From Gammaproteobacteria bacterium (GTDB lineage: Bacteria; Pseudomonadota; Gammaproteobacteria; UBA4575), in contig JANQOB010000020.1 of NCBI GenBank assembly GCA_028279275.1, positions 1-64,000 of the forward strand: a stretch of DNA of 64,000 bases, in the 5' to 3' direction. Shown here one piece after another: positions 8,814 to 16,556 of this stretch; position 1 is the stretch's first letter; every line of letters starts with the position of its first letter. The translations under genes were made by a program, and so were the position numbers. The notes under the pieces were generated by a model. The model was given only the letters and a program-made list of their open reading frames with translations, made no database searches and was not told the DNA's origin.

Positions 8814-11108
8814 ATGCAGACCGATAAAATTAAAGCGCCGGAAGGCCATTCCATTCACCATGTTACCTGCCCTCATGATTGTCCAGATTCATGTTCCATG
8901 CTGGTAACTCGCGATGATTCCACAGGGAAAGCCGTCCGTGTACAAGGTGATCCGACGCATCCCATCACTCGTGGTTATTTATGTAATAAAGTGAATCACT
9001 ATCTTGATTTAGTCTATAACGACAATCGAGTTTTATATCCACACAAGCGCGTGGGCCCCAAAGGTCCTGGTGCAAAGTTTGAGCGCATCACATGGGACGA
9101 AGCTCTGGATGCTATCACTGATAACTTTAAAGAGACGATCGAAAAATACGGGCCTGAAGCCGTACAGCCTTATTCTTATTCAGGAACAATGGGCATGGTG
9201 GGTTATTGGACCATGGACTATCGTTTCTGGAATAAGATGCAAGCCGCAGGTTTAGTTCAATCAATTTGTATTTATGCTGCCATGTGGGCTGACTTGCATA
9301 CCTATGGTTTGGCTCATCCCAATATGTCTGTGCATGAAGCTGCACAAGAAGCAGATTTAATGATTCTGTGGGGAGCTAATTTAGTAAGTACTGGAGTTCA
9401 TGCAATTCCATTTATTCGTGAAGCCAGAGAGCGTGGTATGAAGTTGATCGTGATAGATCCTCGAGTCACACGTACCACCATGATGGCGGATTGGCACATA
9501 CAACCTAAGCCCGGTACTGACGCTGCGTTAGCACTGGGTATGATGAAAGTCATCGTTGATGCAGGTAAACATGATTTAGAGTTTCTTAAAGAACAAACCA
9601 ATGGTTGGGAAGCATTAATTGAAACTAAACTTCCTGACTATCCATTAGATAAAGTTGAAAAAATAACGGGTGTTCCTGCGGCAGACATTGAAAAACTAGC
9701 ATTGGAATATGCATCAACGAAGAAATCATGTATTCGTGCAAACTATGGATTAAATCGTCACCAAAATGCTGGGCAAATGTGTCGAGCCGTTTTGATTCTT
9801 CCATGCATAACAGGTGCATTGCGCGAAAAATGTGGTGGTGCAAGTTTTGGCACCTTGAATGAGATGTGGTTCCGTTGCATGAGTGATGCATTGCATCGCC
9901 CTGATCTAGGCACTCGTGGACGTGCCGTTAATATGGTGCAGATTGGACGTGCTTTATCGGAAAACATTGGTCCAGATGGCGAACAAATGGATCCACCAAT
10001 TAAAAGTATCTTTGTTTACAACTCAGATCCTGCAAACTGTGCACCAAACACCAATGCAGTGCGCAATGGTTTTATGCGTGATGATTTATTTGTTGCCGTA
10101 CATGAAACTTTCTGGACCGACACCTGCAACTACGCAGACATTGTTATTCCTGCTGATACACAACTAGAACGTATGGATATGGTGGCTACCTACGGAAATT
10201 GGTATTTCACTATGAATAAACCCGTAATCGAGCCGCTCGGTGAGAGTGTACGTAACTCCGAGTTATTCCGAATGCTAGCTAAAAAAATGGGCTATGTTGA
10301 AGAAGGAGATAATGCGTTTACTCAAACGGATGAAGAAATCATACGTGATATCTTGTGTGACAAGGGTGAGTCAAACTTGCTAATGGAAGGTATCAAATAC
10401 GAAGATTTTGACAATGTTGGGTTTGTGCGTGCCAATACTGCAACCGATAGTCGTGATTGGATGAAAAATGGCTGGCCAACACCTTCAGGTAAAATTGACA
10501 TCTGGTGTGAAGCGCTTAAAGAAGAAGGTGTGGATCCATTACCTACTTATGTGCCTGAAATTGAAGGTCAAGAAGATCCTAAGCGTAAAAAATATCCATT
10601 GCAGGTATTGAGTAGTGCATCGCATTACTTTATTGGTGATTCATTCCAGTCTGTCCCACGCTTGCAAGCGATGATGTCTAGACCCACGGTCGAACTTAAT
10701 CCAAATGAAGCTAAAAAACGCGGCTTAGAAGATGGTGACTTATGTCGCATCTATAATGATCGCGGTGAGACTTATGCCTATCTTGTAATTATTGAAGGTC
10801 ATGTAGATGGAATATGTTCTACTCAGAAGCAATTCAAAGGAAGTAACACGCCCGGTGGTGTTAACGTTAATGCTCTGAACACAGAAATGCTAACTGATTT
10901 TGGAACAAGCCCAACTTTTTATTCTTGCTTAGCTGAAGTTGAGAAAGCCAGTGAAGATATGCGCAAGCAAGCATTGTTAAAAGAGTGGGGAGGTAAAAAA
11001 GGCTATATTCAAAAGTGGCGCGAAGACCCACGTAATCAAGGTGTAGAAGCAAGTGATGATGAAATTATCGCGTTTGCAGAAAAGCAACACCCAGGAGTAT
11101 TTAGCTAA
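8814..11108 (+). CDS. Molybdopterin oxidoreductase catalytic subunit (DMSO reductase superfamily)
   Basis: 764 residues. The N-terminus has a 4Fe-4S motif C19-x3-C23-x3-C27-x29-C57 (CPHDCPDSC ... YLCNK). Molybdopterin-binding blocks follow, including ADLMILWGANLVSTGVHA (~180-197), LIVIDPRVTRTTMMADWHI and PGTDAALALGMM. C152 lies where Cys-ligated members bind molybdenum, but that alignment is by eye. The C-terminal dinucleotide-binding domain is present (~595-715). There is no Tat signal, so the enzyme is cytoplasmic. A strong GGAGGAGA precedes the start. The next gene, 66 bases on, encodes a flavin/ferredoxin reductase, which suggests an NAD(P)H-linked two-component enzyme. The substrate cannot be told from sequence. 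Confidence 0.85.
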   Translation: MQTDKIKAPEGHSIHHVTCPHDCPDSCSMLVTRDDSTGKAVRVQGDPTHPITRGYLCNKVNHYLDLVYNDNRVLYPHKRVGPKGPGAKFERITWDEALDAITDNFKETIEKYGPEAVQPYSYSGTMGMVGYWTMDYRFWNKMQAAGLVQSICIYAAMWADLHTYGLAHPNMSVHEAAQEADLMILWGANLVSTGVHAIPFIREARERGMKLIVIDPRVTRTTMMADWHIQPKPGTDAALALGMMKVIVDAGKHDLEFLKEQTNGWEALIETKLPDYPLDKVEKITGVPAADIEKLALEYASTKKSCIRANYGLNRHQNAGQMCRAVLILPCITGALREKCGGASFGTLNEMWFRCMSDALHRPDLGTRGRAVNMVQIGRALSENIGPDGEQMDPPIKSIFVYNSDPANCAPNTNAVRNGFMRDDLFVAVHETFWTDTCNYADIVIPADTQLERMDMVATYGNWYFTMNKPVIEPLGESVRNSELFRMLAKKMGYVEEGDNAFTQTDEEIIRDILCDKGESNLLMEGIKYEDFDNVGFVRANTATDSRDWMKNGWPTPSGKIDIWCEALKEEGVDPLPTYVPEIEGQEDPKRKKYPLQVLSSASHYFIGDSFQSVPRLQAMMSRPTVELNPNEAKKRGLEDGDLCRIYNDRGETYAYLVIIEGHVDGICSTQKQFKGSNTPGGVNVNALNTEMLTDFGTSPTFYSCLAEVEKASEDMRKQALLKEWGGKKGYIQKWREDPRNQGVEASDDEIIAFAEKQHPGVFS

Positions 11109-11174
11109 CGTATCACTATGTGTATCAAAATCCGTTGCTAAAAATGAAAAGGATCTAAAGAGGAGTAAAACAAA

Positions 11175-12302
11175 ATGGCGGTAGCACAAAAAAACTTTCA
11201 CGACCCGTTTGATTTCTATATAAGGAAATTACCTGAACCCGACCGTGACATTCAAACAAAACGTGTAAGTGTAAATAGTGGTGTAATTAAAAGTGTTGAA
11301 AATTTAACTTATGACACATACAAAATTGTAATCCAATGCAGTGATGATGCACCTCAAATGGTTGCTACAGCAGGTCAATACGCGACTATTAAAGTTCCTG
11401 GTTGCAGAAAACCACGTTCTTATTCATTTGCCAAAGCACCTGAAAACGAAAACCCGGATGAACATACTTTTTTTATCCGCTTAGTGCATGGCGGAAAACT
11501 TTCAAGCTGGATTGCTGGAGGAAATCGTGAGGGTGAGCATGTAGTTATCTCTGGGCCGCTTGGGAAGTTCGCACTTGATGATAGTAATAAAACAATGGTG
11601 TGTATTGCCGGTGGTAGTGGCATGAGCGCTATTAACGCTATTGTTGAGCATGCATGTAATAAACAAGTCGAACGCGACTGTTACTTTTTTTATGGTGCAA
11701 GAACACAGGCGGACTTGTATCTACAAGAAGAGATGCAAGAAATCGAACGCAATTGGAATAAATATTTTAGTTTTAAATATATTCCGGTGTTGTCAGAGGA
11801 AGCAGAGGATAGTGATTGGGATGGACCGCGCGGGTTTGTAACAGAACATTTTAAAGATGAATACTTAAGCAAAGGTGTTGTTTCAGTAAATGACATCAAG
11901 GCGTACTTTTGTGGCCCGCCGCCCATGATTGACCTGGGTGTTGAAACTTTACAAAATGCAGGGCTGGATGATTCAGATATTTACTTTGATAAATTTGAAG
12001 ACATACGTTCACCAGCACCAGTAATTGATAACACTAAGTGCGTACTGTGTGATGAGTGCTTAATGGTTAAACCTGTGCCAAATTGTTTGGTAGAAGCGAC
12101 CAACTTTAAAACTAATGGGGGAGGTGAAGTTTCTAGTTTTGAGCGAGTCACTCCTGCTAAGACTTCAGGTTTATACTATAACTCTCTATTCATTGATGAC
12201 AATGAATGCATTCGTTGTTATGCATGCGTAGAAGCATGTCCGCATGATGCTATTTCAGCTGATTACGATAAAATACCAAAAACCCTTAGGAGAATTTCTT
12301 AG
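11175..12302 (+). CDS. FNR-type flavin reductase with C-terminal two-cluster ferredoxin domain
   Basis: 375 residues. An FAD-binding beta-barrel carries R81-S-Y-S. An NAD(P)-binding domain has GGSG at 147-150 and CGPPP at 247-251. The C-terminal part carries two cysteine groups: C290-x2-C-x2-C-x8-C305 and C346-x2-C-x2-C-x3-C356-P. It therefore has a ferredoxin of the 2[4Fe-4S] type instead of the 2Fe-2S domain usual in oxygenase reductases. GAGGAG precedes the ATG. Its position directly after the molybdoenzyme argues that it shuttles electrons between NAD(P)H and that subunit's Fe-S cluster. The flow direction is unknown. Confidence 0.85.
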   Translation: MAVAQKNFHDPFDFYIRKLPEPDRDIQTKRVSVNSGVIKSVENLTYDTYKIVIQCSDDAPQMVATAGQYATIKVPGCRKPRSYSFAKAPENENPDEHTFFIRLVHGGKLSSWIAGGNREGEHVVISGPLGKFALDDSNKTMVCIAGGSGMSAINAIVEHACNKQVERDCYFFYGARTQADLYLQEEMQEIERNWNKYFSFKYIPVLSEEAEDSDWDGPRGFVTEHFKDEYLSKGVVSVNDIKAYFCGPPPMIDLGVETLQNAGLDDSDIYFDKFEDIRSPAPVIDNTKCVLCDECLMVKPVPNCLVEATNFKTNGGGEVSSFERVTPAKTSGLYYNSLFIDDNECIRCYACVEACPHDAISADYDKIPKTLRRIS

Positions 12303-12360
12303 CTAAAATTTACGCGGCAACTACGTGAATTGCATAATCAGTTTGTTTTGATGTTTCGTT

Positions 12361-12395
12361 AAGCTGCTATTGGTAACCTGATAGCAGCTTTTTTT
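12361..12395 (+). terminator. Intrinsic terminator after the molybdoenzyme pair
   Basis: AAGCTGCTAT and ATAGCAGCTT form a perfect 10-bp stem with a 10-base loop, followed by TTTTT. It closes the two-gene transcript. Confidence 0.85.
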
Positions 12396-12481
12396 ATGTG
12401 CTTAATGAATTGGAATTATATTAACAATACTACGGTCTAATAATTGTAGTCATATGTACTAGATAGATGGAGTTATAAACT

Positions 12482-13543
12482 ATGCATTTAATCAATACAT
12501 GGAAAATCATAATTTTATCAGTATTAGCTTTTGTCCTTGCTATTTTAATTGGAGCACAAATGAGTAGTGCGTCATCACAGAAAGTGCATAAGCCTGTTGT
12601 GGAAGAGATAGGCGAGCTTACGGATGAAGAATTACTCAAGATGCAAAAGGAACTTCAAAAACCGGTTAAAGAATCAGGTCGTTTCACCGAAGGTGTATTG
12701 TGGAAAATCGAAAAAGATAAAGAATTTATCGGATATATCTTTGGCACAATTCATATGAACGATAAGCGGGTTAATGAAGTTCGAAAGAACATTATTGATA
12801 GATTTGATGAAATGACTAGCTTTGCGATGGAGTCGTTTCCAAGTGACCATTACTGGAACCCATACCACGGCGGGCAAATGATTAAAGGCGATATGACTTT
12901 GCCAAAGGGTCAAACATTAGAAGAGCTTATTGGCAAAGATCTCTATGTTAGAGTAGAAGAAATTCTTTTAGATCTTGGTTTAGATAAGCAAACTATATTA
13001 CATCTTAAACCATGGGCCGCGATGCGCAGTTTTGCCGTTAAAGCGGAAAATACAGAGGATTTAATTCTTGATTATGAGTTATTAGACCGTGCAGCTGCAC
13101 AAAGAAAAGATCTATATCAAGTAGAAAGCATAGAAGAATTTCTAGTGACTTTTTATGCGATGCCACAAGATGTTCAAATTAAGTTACTTGAATTCACGTT
13201 AAACAGTTATGCACAGATGCGTGAAACCATCAATATGATGCTTGAAGCTTATTTAGAAGAAGATCTTTTAAAGATGTATCAGATTAGCACTAGTTTTATT
13301 CCAAATAAGCCTGAATTTGAAAAGTATCGTGAGACGTATTTAAAACATGTAGTCAAAGATCGAAATGTAGTCATGGAACATTATATGCGCAAGCCAATGC
13401 GCGAAAAAAATACCTTTATTGCTATCGGTGCGCTACATCTATATGGCGACCAAGGTGTATTGGCGCTAATGGAGAAAGACGGATACCAGGTTACTCGAGT
13501 ACCCATATCCAACAAAAATTCAGTTGGAAAGTCTGAAGGGTAG
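12482..13543 (+). CDS. TraB/GumN-family protein, membrane-anchored
   Basis: 353 residues with an N-terminal signal anchor (residues ~8-28, IIILSVLAFVLAILIGAQM). The family's paired motifs are present: FGTIHMND near residue 91 and AIGALHLYGDQGVLALMEKDGYQVTRV near the C-terminus, plus an internal Glu (AMESFPS). TraB/GumN proteins are proposed metal-dependent proteases or pheromone-shutdown proteins related to the Tiki family, but bacterial members are poorly characterised. The next gene (YgiM-like) starts 25 bases downstream and is probably co-transcribed. Confidence 0.8.
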   Translation: MHLINTWKIIILSVLAFVLAILIGAQMSSASSQKVHKPVVEEIGELTDEELLKMQKELQKPVKESGRFTEGVLWKIEKDKEFIGYIFGTIHMNDKRVNEVRKNIIDRFDEMTSFAMESFPSDHYWNPYHGGQMIKGDMTLPKGQTLEELIGKDLYVRVEEILLDLGLDKQTILHLKPWAAMRSFAVKAENTEDLILDYELLDRAAAQRKDLYQVESIEEFLVTFYAMPQDVQIKLLEFTLNSYAQMRETINMMLEAYLEEDLLKMYQISTSFIPNKPEFEKYRETYLKHVVKDRNVVMEHYMRKPMREKNTFIAIGALHLYGDQGVLALMEKDGYQVTRVPISNKNSVGKSEG

Positions 13544-13568
13544 TTAAATCAGGCAAGTATTCTGTGAA

Positions 13569-14195
13569 ATGATTACAAGTAAATTTTCAGTACTCTTTTT
13601 AATAATATTTTTAATTTTGAGTGCAAGTATCTTCGCAGAAGACGATATCCGTTATGTCACCGATGAATTTGAAATCACTGTCCATCGTAATATGAGTTTG
13701 AATAGTGATGTGGTTGCAGAGTTAAAGAGCGGTACTCCTGTTAAAGTTTTAAAAGCTAACCGTGATGAAGGTTATGTAATGATAGCCACTAGGAATGAGA
13801 AGATTGGTTGGATGTTGGAAAGCTATCTGCTTGATGAGCCAGCGGGTCGTCAGAAATATGAATCTTTGAAAAAAGAGTATGACCAGCTAAGAGCGGAATT
13901 TGATACTCAATTGCAAGAACGCACTTTAAAACTTTCAACAGAGCTGAAACAGGTTAAAAATATTTCTAAGCGACCACTAGAGATAGAAAAAGAAAATCAG
14001 CAATTGAAAGACTTGCTTCAAAAAGAACGCGACAGGACTGAGATAATTAAACAAGAAAATCGAGCATTTAAGTCTATTCACAAAGACAGGCAATGGCTTG
14101 TAACAGGCGCTCTGATTGCGATTGGGAGTTTAGTGTTGGGTTTGGTTATCACCAAAATTCCCTGGCGAAGACGCAAAAGCTGGGGAGAACTATAG
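13569..14195 (+). CDS. YgiM-like SH3-domain membrane protein (TIGR04211 family)
   Basis: 208 residues in the order expected for this family. A signal peptide (to about SIFAEDD) is followed by a bacterial SH3 domain (~24-88, with GTPVKVL and GWMLESYL), a coiled coil (~95-165) and a C-terminal transmembrane helix (~175-195), ending in a short Arg/Lys-rich cytoplasmic tail. The SH3 domain would face the periplasm and may contact cell wall or envelope proteins. E. coli YgiM has the same layout. Its function is not established. Confidence 0.8.
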   Translation: MITSKFSVLFLIIFLILSASIFAEDDIRYVTDEFEITVHRNMSLNSDVVAELKSGTPVKVLKANRDEGYVMIATRNEKIGWMLESYLLDEPAGRQKYESLKKEYDQLRAEFDTQLQERTLKLSTELKQVKNISKRPLEIEKENQQLKDLLQKERDRTEIIKQENRAFKSIHKDRQWLVTGALIAIGSLVLGLVITKIPWRRRKSWGEL

Positions 14196-14211
14196 GGTTA
14201 AGATGCTTGCT

Positions 14212-14850
14212 CTAAGAATCTAACATTTTAACAGGCAATGATTTAGCATCATTAATCATTGATTCAAGTGAATTTGTATCGGGTATTTCTTCTACCCGAT
14301 TTTGCTCAGCATTTGAGTTGGCTAATTTATTATGTAATGCGTTTGCCTCTTGTTGAGCTAAATCTTGTGTTGAATAAATTCCTGCATATTCCATCAATGC
14401 GGCAAATTGACCATCAATGCCTTTTACACGCATCAAATCCGACATACTGGCCCATTTAAGTATAACGAAATCCTCTATACCAATATGATTTGCAACCTCT
14501 ATACGGCCATCCATATTGCTACATTTTTCAAGTAAATCTTGTGTAGTCGAAATACCTTTATCACGTAGTTTTGAACCAAAATTCTCACCGATTCCTTCTA
14601 CCTCCTCCACATCATAACTGCTTAGATCTGCTTTCGATGAAGTATCAACAGTGGTAAGCGTAGTAAGTGGCTCGGTTGTATCTACAATTTGTTGTGAGTG
14701 ATCATCTTCATCAAGCTTCTCTCGTCTGTCTGCCTTCAACTCAACGGGTTTTGTTTGGCTAGAGAATTTTGCAAGCCAATAACCGATAACAGCTCCTATT
14801 AACGCCGCACCTAGCAAACATAGCCACATTTGTAAAATTAAATAGCTCAT
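14212..14850 (-). CDS. Membrane-anchored DUF4332 (helix-hairpin-helix-like) protein
   Basis: 212 residues with an N-terminal transmembrane helix (~5-27), a charged linker, and a DUF4332-type region (~78-175). That region has two helix-hairpin-helix-like turns: VEGIGENFGSKLRDKGISTTQDLL and RVKGIDGQFAALMEYAGIYSTQDLA. The domain resembles non-catalytic DNA- or protein-binding HhH folds. The layout (TM helix, linker, HhH) is shared with the larger protein at 34483-36348. It is convergent with the YgiM-like gene and lies upstream of the BON gene on the same strand. Confidence 0.75.
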   Translation of the reverse strand: MSYLILQMWLCLLGAALIGAVIGYWLAKFSSQTKPVELKADRREKLDEDDHSQQIVDTTEPLTTLTTVDTSSKADLSSYDVEEVEGIGENFGSKLRDKGISTTQDLLEKCSNMDGRIEVANHIGIEDFVILKWASMSDLMRVKGIDGQFAALMEYAGIYSTQDLAQQEANALHNKLANSNAEQNRVEEIPDTNSLESMINDAKSLPVKMLDS

Positions 14851-14883
14851 TGAAAAAATCTCTCTGTTTTAATTTCTATTTCT

Positions 14884-15234
14884 TTACTTCTTCTTATCCT
14901 CAACAGTAGATGACTCTGTTTGAGGAGTTGGGTTTTCATTTTTGACTTCCGGTACAGCAATAATTAATTCGTTATTAACAATGCGTACTCCATCAACTTG
15001 TTGTGCAATTTCATTTGCACGTGTTTTTATCTCTATGCTGTCAACTTCACCTTGTAAGAAAATATCACGACCATCTGTTGTAATATTTATATCATTCAGA
15101 TTTTGTTCAACAAATGCTGTATGAGTACGTGTATCAATATCGTTTTGAATGACAAATACTTGCGTATAGATACAAAAATATCCGAGCAGGGCGAATAAAG
15201 ATAAACCAAATAAAAAAATCAAAGGTCTATTCAT
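14884..15234 (-). CDS. BON-domain membrane/periplasmic protein
   Basis: 116 residues with an N-terminal hydrophobic anchor (~5-28) and one BON domain (~45-95: DINITTDGRDIFLQGEVDS ... ANEIAQQVDGVRIVNNELII). A Pro/Glu/Lys tail follows. BON domains bind phospholipid or membrane surfaces, as in OsmY and DolP. A single copy suggests a small envelope-tethering protein. It ends 33 bases before the DUF4332 gene on the same strand, so the two may be co-transcribed. Confidence 0.78.
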   Translation of the reverse strand: MNRPLIFLFGLSLFALLGYFCIYTQVFVIQNDIDTRTHTAFVEQNLNDINITTDGRDIFLQGEVDSIEIKTRANEIAQQVDGVRIVNNELIIAVPEVKNENPTPQTESSTVEDKKK

Positions 15235-15411
15235 CCAAATTCTCCATTACATTTTTACAAGTATTGTATAGCAATGAGGCTTAGAAATTTTCATTGAAAA
15301 TATCTTTGTAGTTGATCAATTTAGGAAAAAACAGGCTAGCGTATCTGTTATTTGTTTTCAATAATTAAATAATGAAGGTATTAAATACCTTATTTCATCT
15401 CTGGAGAAGAT

Positions 15412-15636
15412 TTACGAAATATATTTATATTGATAAGAACAAAGAGTGACCTCCCCAAAATATACTATTGAAAATATAGTTTGGGGAAGCCACTCTTTTT
15501 TCATTTTTACTTTTTCTAAACGACGTTTAGACTTGTTACTTTTACGATGTACACCACCTTTGCTAAGCAGTGGATGATTATGCAAAAGATTTCTATGCCG
15601 AGTAAATTTAACCGGCAGTTTAGTCTTGTCAGGCAT
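15412..15636 (-). CDS. Small basic protein with in-frame hairpin, ArfA-like gene layout
   Basis: 74 codons with a strong AGGAG ribosome-binding site. The first ~47 residues are very basic (HPLLSKGGVHRKSNKSKRRLEKVKMKK). The last ~25 are hydrophobic/aromatic (TIFSIVYFGEVTLCSYQYKYIS). A 21-bp hairpin followed by a U-rich run lies inside codons 48-65. It folds well only in the sense of this gene, because G-U pairs replace what would be mismatches in the opposite strand. E. coli arfA has the same design: a transcript cut at an in-frame hairpin gives a non-stop mRNA, so the short active form is made only when tmRNA fails. Assignment to ribosome rescue is inference from layout and charge. I cannot confirm homology. 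Confidence 0.6.
   Translation of the reverse strand: MPDKTKLPVKFTRHRNLLHNHPLLSKGGVHRKSNKSKRRLEKVKMKKEWLPQTIFSIVYFGEVTLCSYQYKYIS
15444..15495 (-). terminator. Long hairpin and U-rich tract inside the small basic gene
   Basis: Arms 15475-15495 and 15444-15464 form a 21-bp stem with one mismatch when transcribed on the minus strand. The loop is 10 bases and UUUGUUCUU follows. On the plus strand the same arms contain A-C and C-A mismatches, so selection appears to act on the minus-strand RNA. It lies within the reading frame, upstream of the stop codon at 15412-15414. Confidence 0.75.
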
Positions 15637-15671
15637 TGCAATTCTCCTAATTAGTATCTAATAATTAAAGT

Positions 15672-15902
15672 TCAAGCAGCTTCTTTCAGGAGCGTACCGT
15701 CCTGTATTGCCTGGCGAATATAATCCATAAAATACAGAGAATTTTTTTCCGCTACTAGCACCTCGTCACGCATAGTGTTAAGAGGAACTGGAAAGCTATA
15801 CATCATTTCACTATAAGGAACAGTCACAGCATAGTACGCTATTCCATTTTGATAACGTAAAAATTTAGCCTTGTTGCTAATGCTTATGTCATTTGTGTTC
15901 AT
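15672..15902 (-). CDS. Small hypothetical protein, paralogue of the next gene
   Basis: 76 residues, soluble, preceded by a strong GGAAGGTGG ribosome-binding site. It shares a pattern with the 75-residue product of 15927-16154: K/R-F-x2-[YF]-x-[NS]-G-x3-Y ... [YF]-x-F-PVP ... V-x2-[AN]-E ... Y/F-x2-Y-I-[RK], and both end in Glu-Ala-Ala or Ala-Ala. This is probably a tandem duplication of a compact alpha/beta protein. I do not recognise the family. Confidence 0.65.
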   Translation of the reverse strand: MNTNDISISNKAKFLRYQNGIAYYAVTVPYSEMMYSFPVPLNTMRDEVLVAEKNSLYFMDYIRQAIQDGTLLKEAA

Positions 15903-15906
15903 ATTC

Positions 15907-15921
15907 CACCTTCCTATAAAT
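15907..15921 (-). repeat. 15-base repeat, copy 1 (over the ribosome-binding site)
   Basis: CACCTTCCTATAAAT on the plus strand is identical to 16283-16297. On the minus strand it reads ATTTATAGGAAGGTG and contains the Shine-Dalgarno sequence of the 76-residue gene. Confidence 0.7.
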
Positions 15922-15926
15922 GAAAG

Positions 15927-16154
15927 TTAAGCAGCTTCACTTTTTTCCAATTTCTCATCCAGTTTTTGGGCATGAGCCTTAATATAAGGATAAAAGCGGT
16001 TAACCCGGTCTTCATTCAGAAAAACCGACTGACCTGAACCTTTAATAGGTACAGGAAACTTAAAGCCACTTTCTGTGCGGTACCATAGTTTTCCTGATAG
16101 GAAAAACATGAAGCGCACGCTCTCGTTGTTTTCAAGAATTTGATCAAGCTTCAT
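15927..16154 (-). CDS. Small hypothetical protein, paralogue of the preceding gene
   Basis: 75 residues with a strong AAGGAGATACAAA ribosome-binding site. Core: VRFMFFLSGKLWYRTESGFKF then PVP ... NEDRVNRFYPYIKAHAQKLDEKL. The central FPVP and the YI-containing C-terminal helix match the neighbouring 76-residue protein. No signal or membrane segment is seen. It is the first gene of a possible three-gene unit with the paralogue and the small basic gene, all on the minus strand with gaps under 40 bases. Function unknown. Confidence 0.65.
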   Translation of the reverse strand: MKLDQILENNESVRFMFFLSGKLWYRTESGFKFPVPIKGSGQSVFLNEDRVNRFYPYIKAHAQKLDEKLEKSEAA

Positions 16155-16223
16155 TTTGTATCTCCTTTTAAAACGTTAAATAAATCCTCTAGTTGGGTCA
16201 GTTAAAATCACAAAAAACAAGTC

Positions 16224-16257
16224 AAAAAAAACCCCGGTGCTCACGCTACCGGGGTTT
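16224..16257 (-). terminator. Strong minus-strand intrinsic terminator
   Basis: AAACCCCGGT and ACCGGGGTTT form a perfect 10-bp stem with a 9-base loop. Read on the minus strand it ends in TTTTTTT. It could end the transcript of the four-cysteine gene upstream or define the 3' end of a small RNA. Confidence 0.8.
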
Positions 16258-16282
16258 CTTGGTATTTCCGGAAGGTGAGCTG

Positions 16283-16297
16283 CACCTTCCTATAAAT
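16283..16297 (-). repeat. 15-base repeat, copy 2 (inside the candidate RNA)
   Basis: Identical to 15907-15921. Unlike copy 1 it is not followed by a start codon on the minus strand. This suggests a duplicated leader or a sequence conserved for RNA pairing. Confidence 0.65.
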
Positions 16298-16556
16298 TTG
16301 GAAGGTACTTAAGCCATGAAAATATTTTGTATTTTCATTTGTTTAGTGCCCATTTGTTGTGTGTCTATTGCAAGGCGATGCAGTGACGTACACTTAAACG
16401 GCACAACAGAACGACATGTATACATGGCGTTATTTGAGACTAGTTGTTGCATAAATTTTTTCATCGGCGGCGAACTATACTCTTTTAAATCTGTATTGCA
16501 ATATAAAATGTTTTAAATTTATGTTTTAAATTCTACCGTCTATCTATTAATTTGTA

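Larger units (their letters stand above)
16220..16310 (-). ncRNA. Candidate structured RNA (leader or sRNA) with alternative pairings
   Basis: Transcribed on the minus strand, three segments occur in order: ACCUUCC (16306-16300), GGAAGGUG (16290-16283) and CACCUUCC (16277-16270). The middle one can pair with either neighbour, so the two stems are mutually exclusive. A 10-bp GC-rich terminator with a U7 tail follows. The free CACCUUCC segments are complementary to the Shine-Dalgarno GGAAGGUG of the gene at 15672-15902. It could be an attenuator or a short trans-acting RNA. No promoter was identified with confidence. Confidence 0.4.
16155..16556. other. Gene-poor 400-bp stretch holding a structured minus-strand leader or sRNA
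   Basis: No convincing coding region. It holds a minus-strand intrinsic terminator (16224-16257) and an array of complementary elements just upstream of it (16270-16306). It also contains an open frame at 16316-16516 on the plus strand with a GGAAGGT before its ATG, which I consider probably accidental. Confidence 0.5.

Noticed and set aside
16316..16516. 66-codon plus-strand frame with GGAAGGT before its ATG and a hydrophobic N-terminus
   Set aside because: The GGAAGGT is better explained as part of the inverted-repeat RNA structure, and the rest of the protein is Cys-rich and unlike any family.
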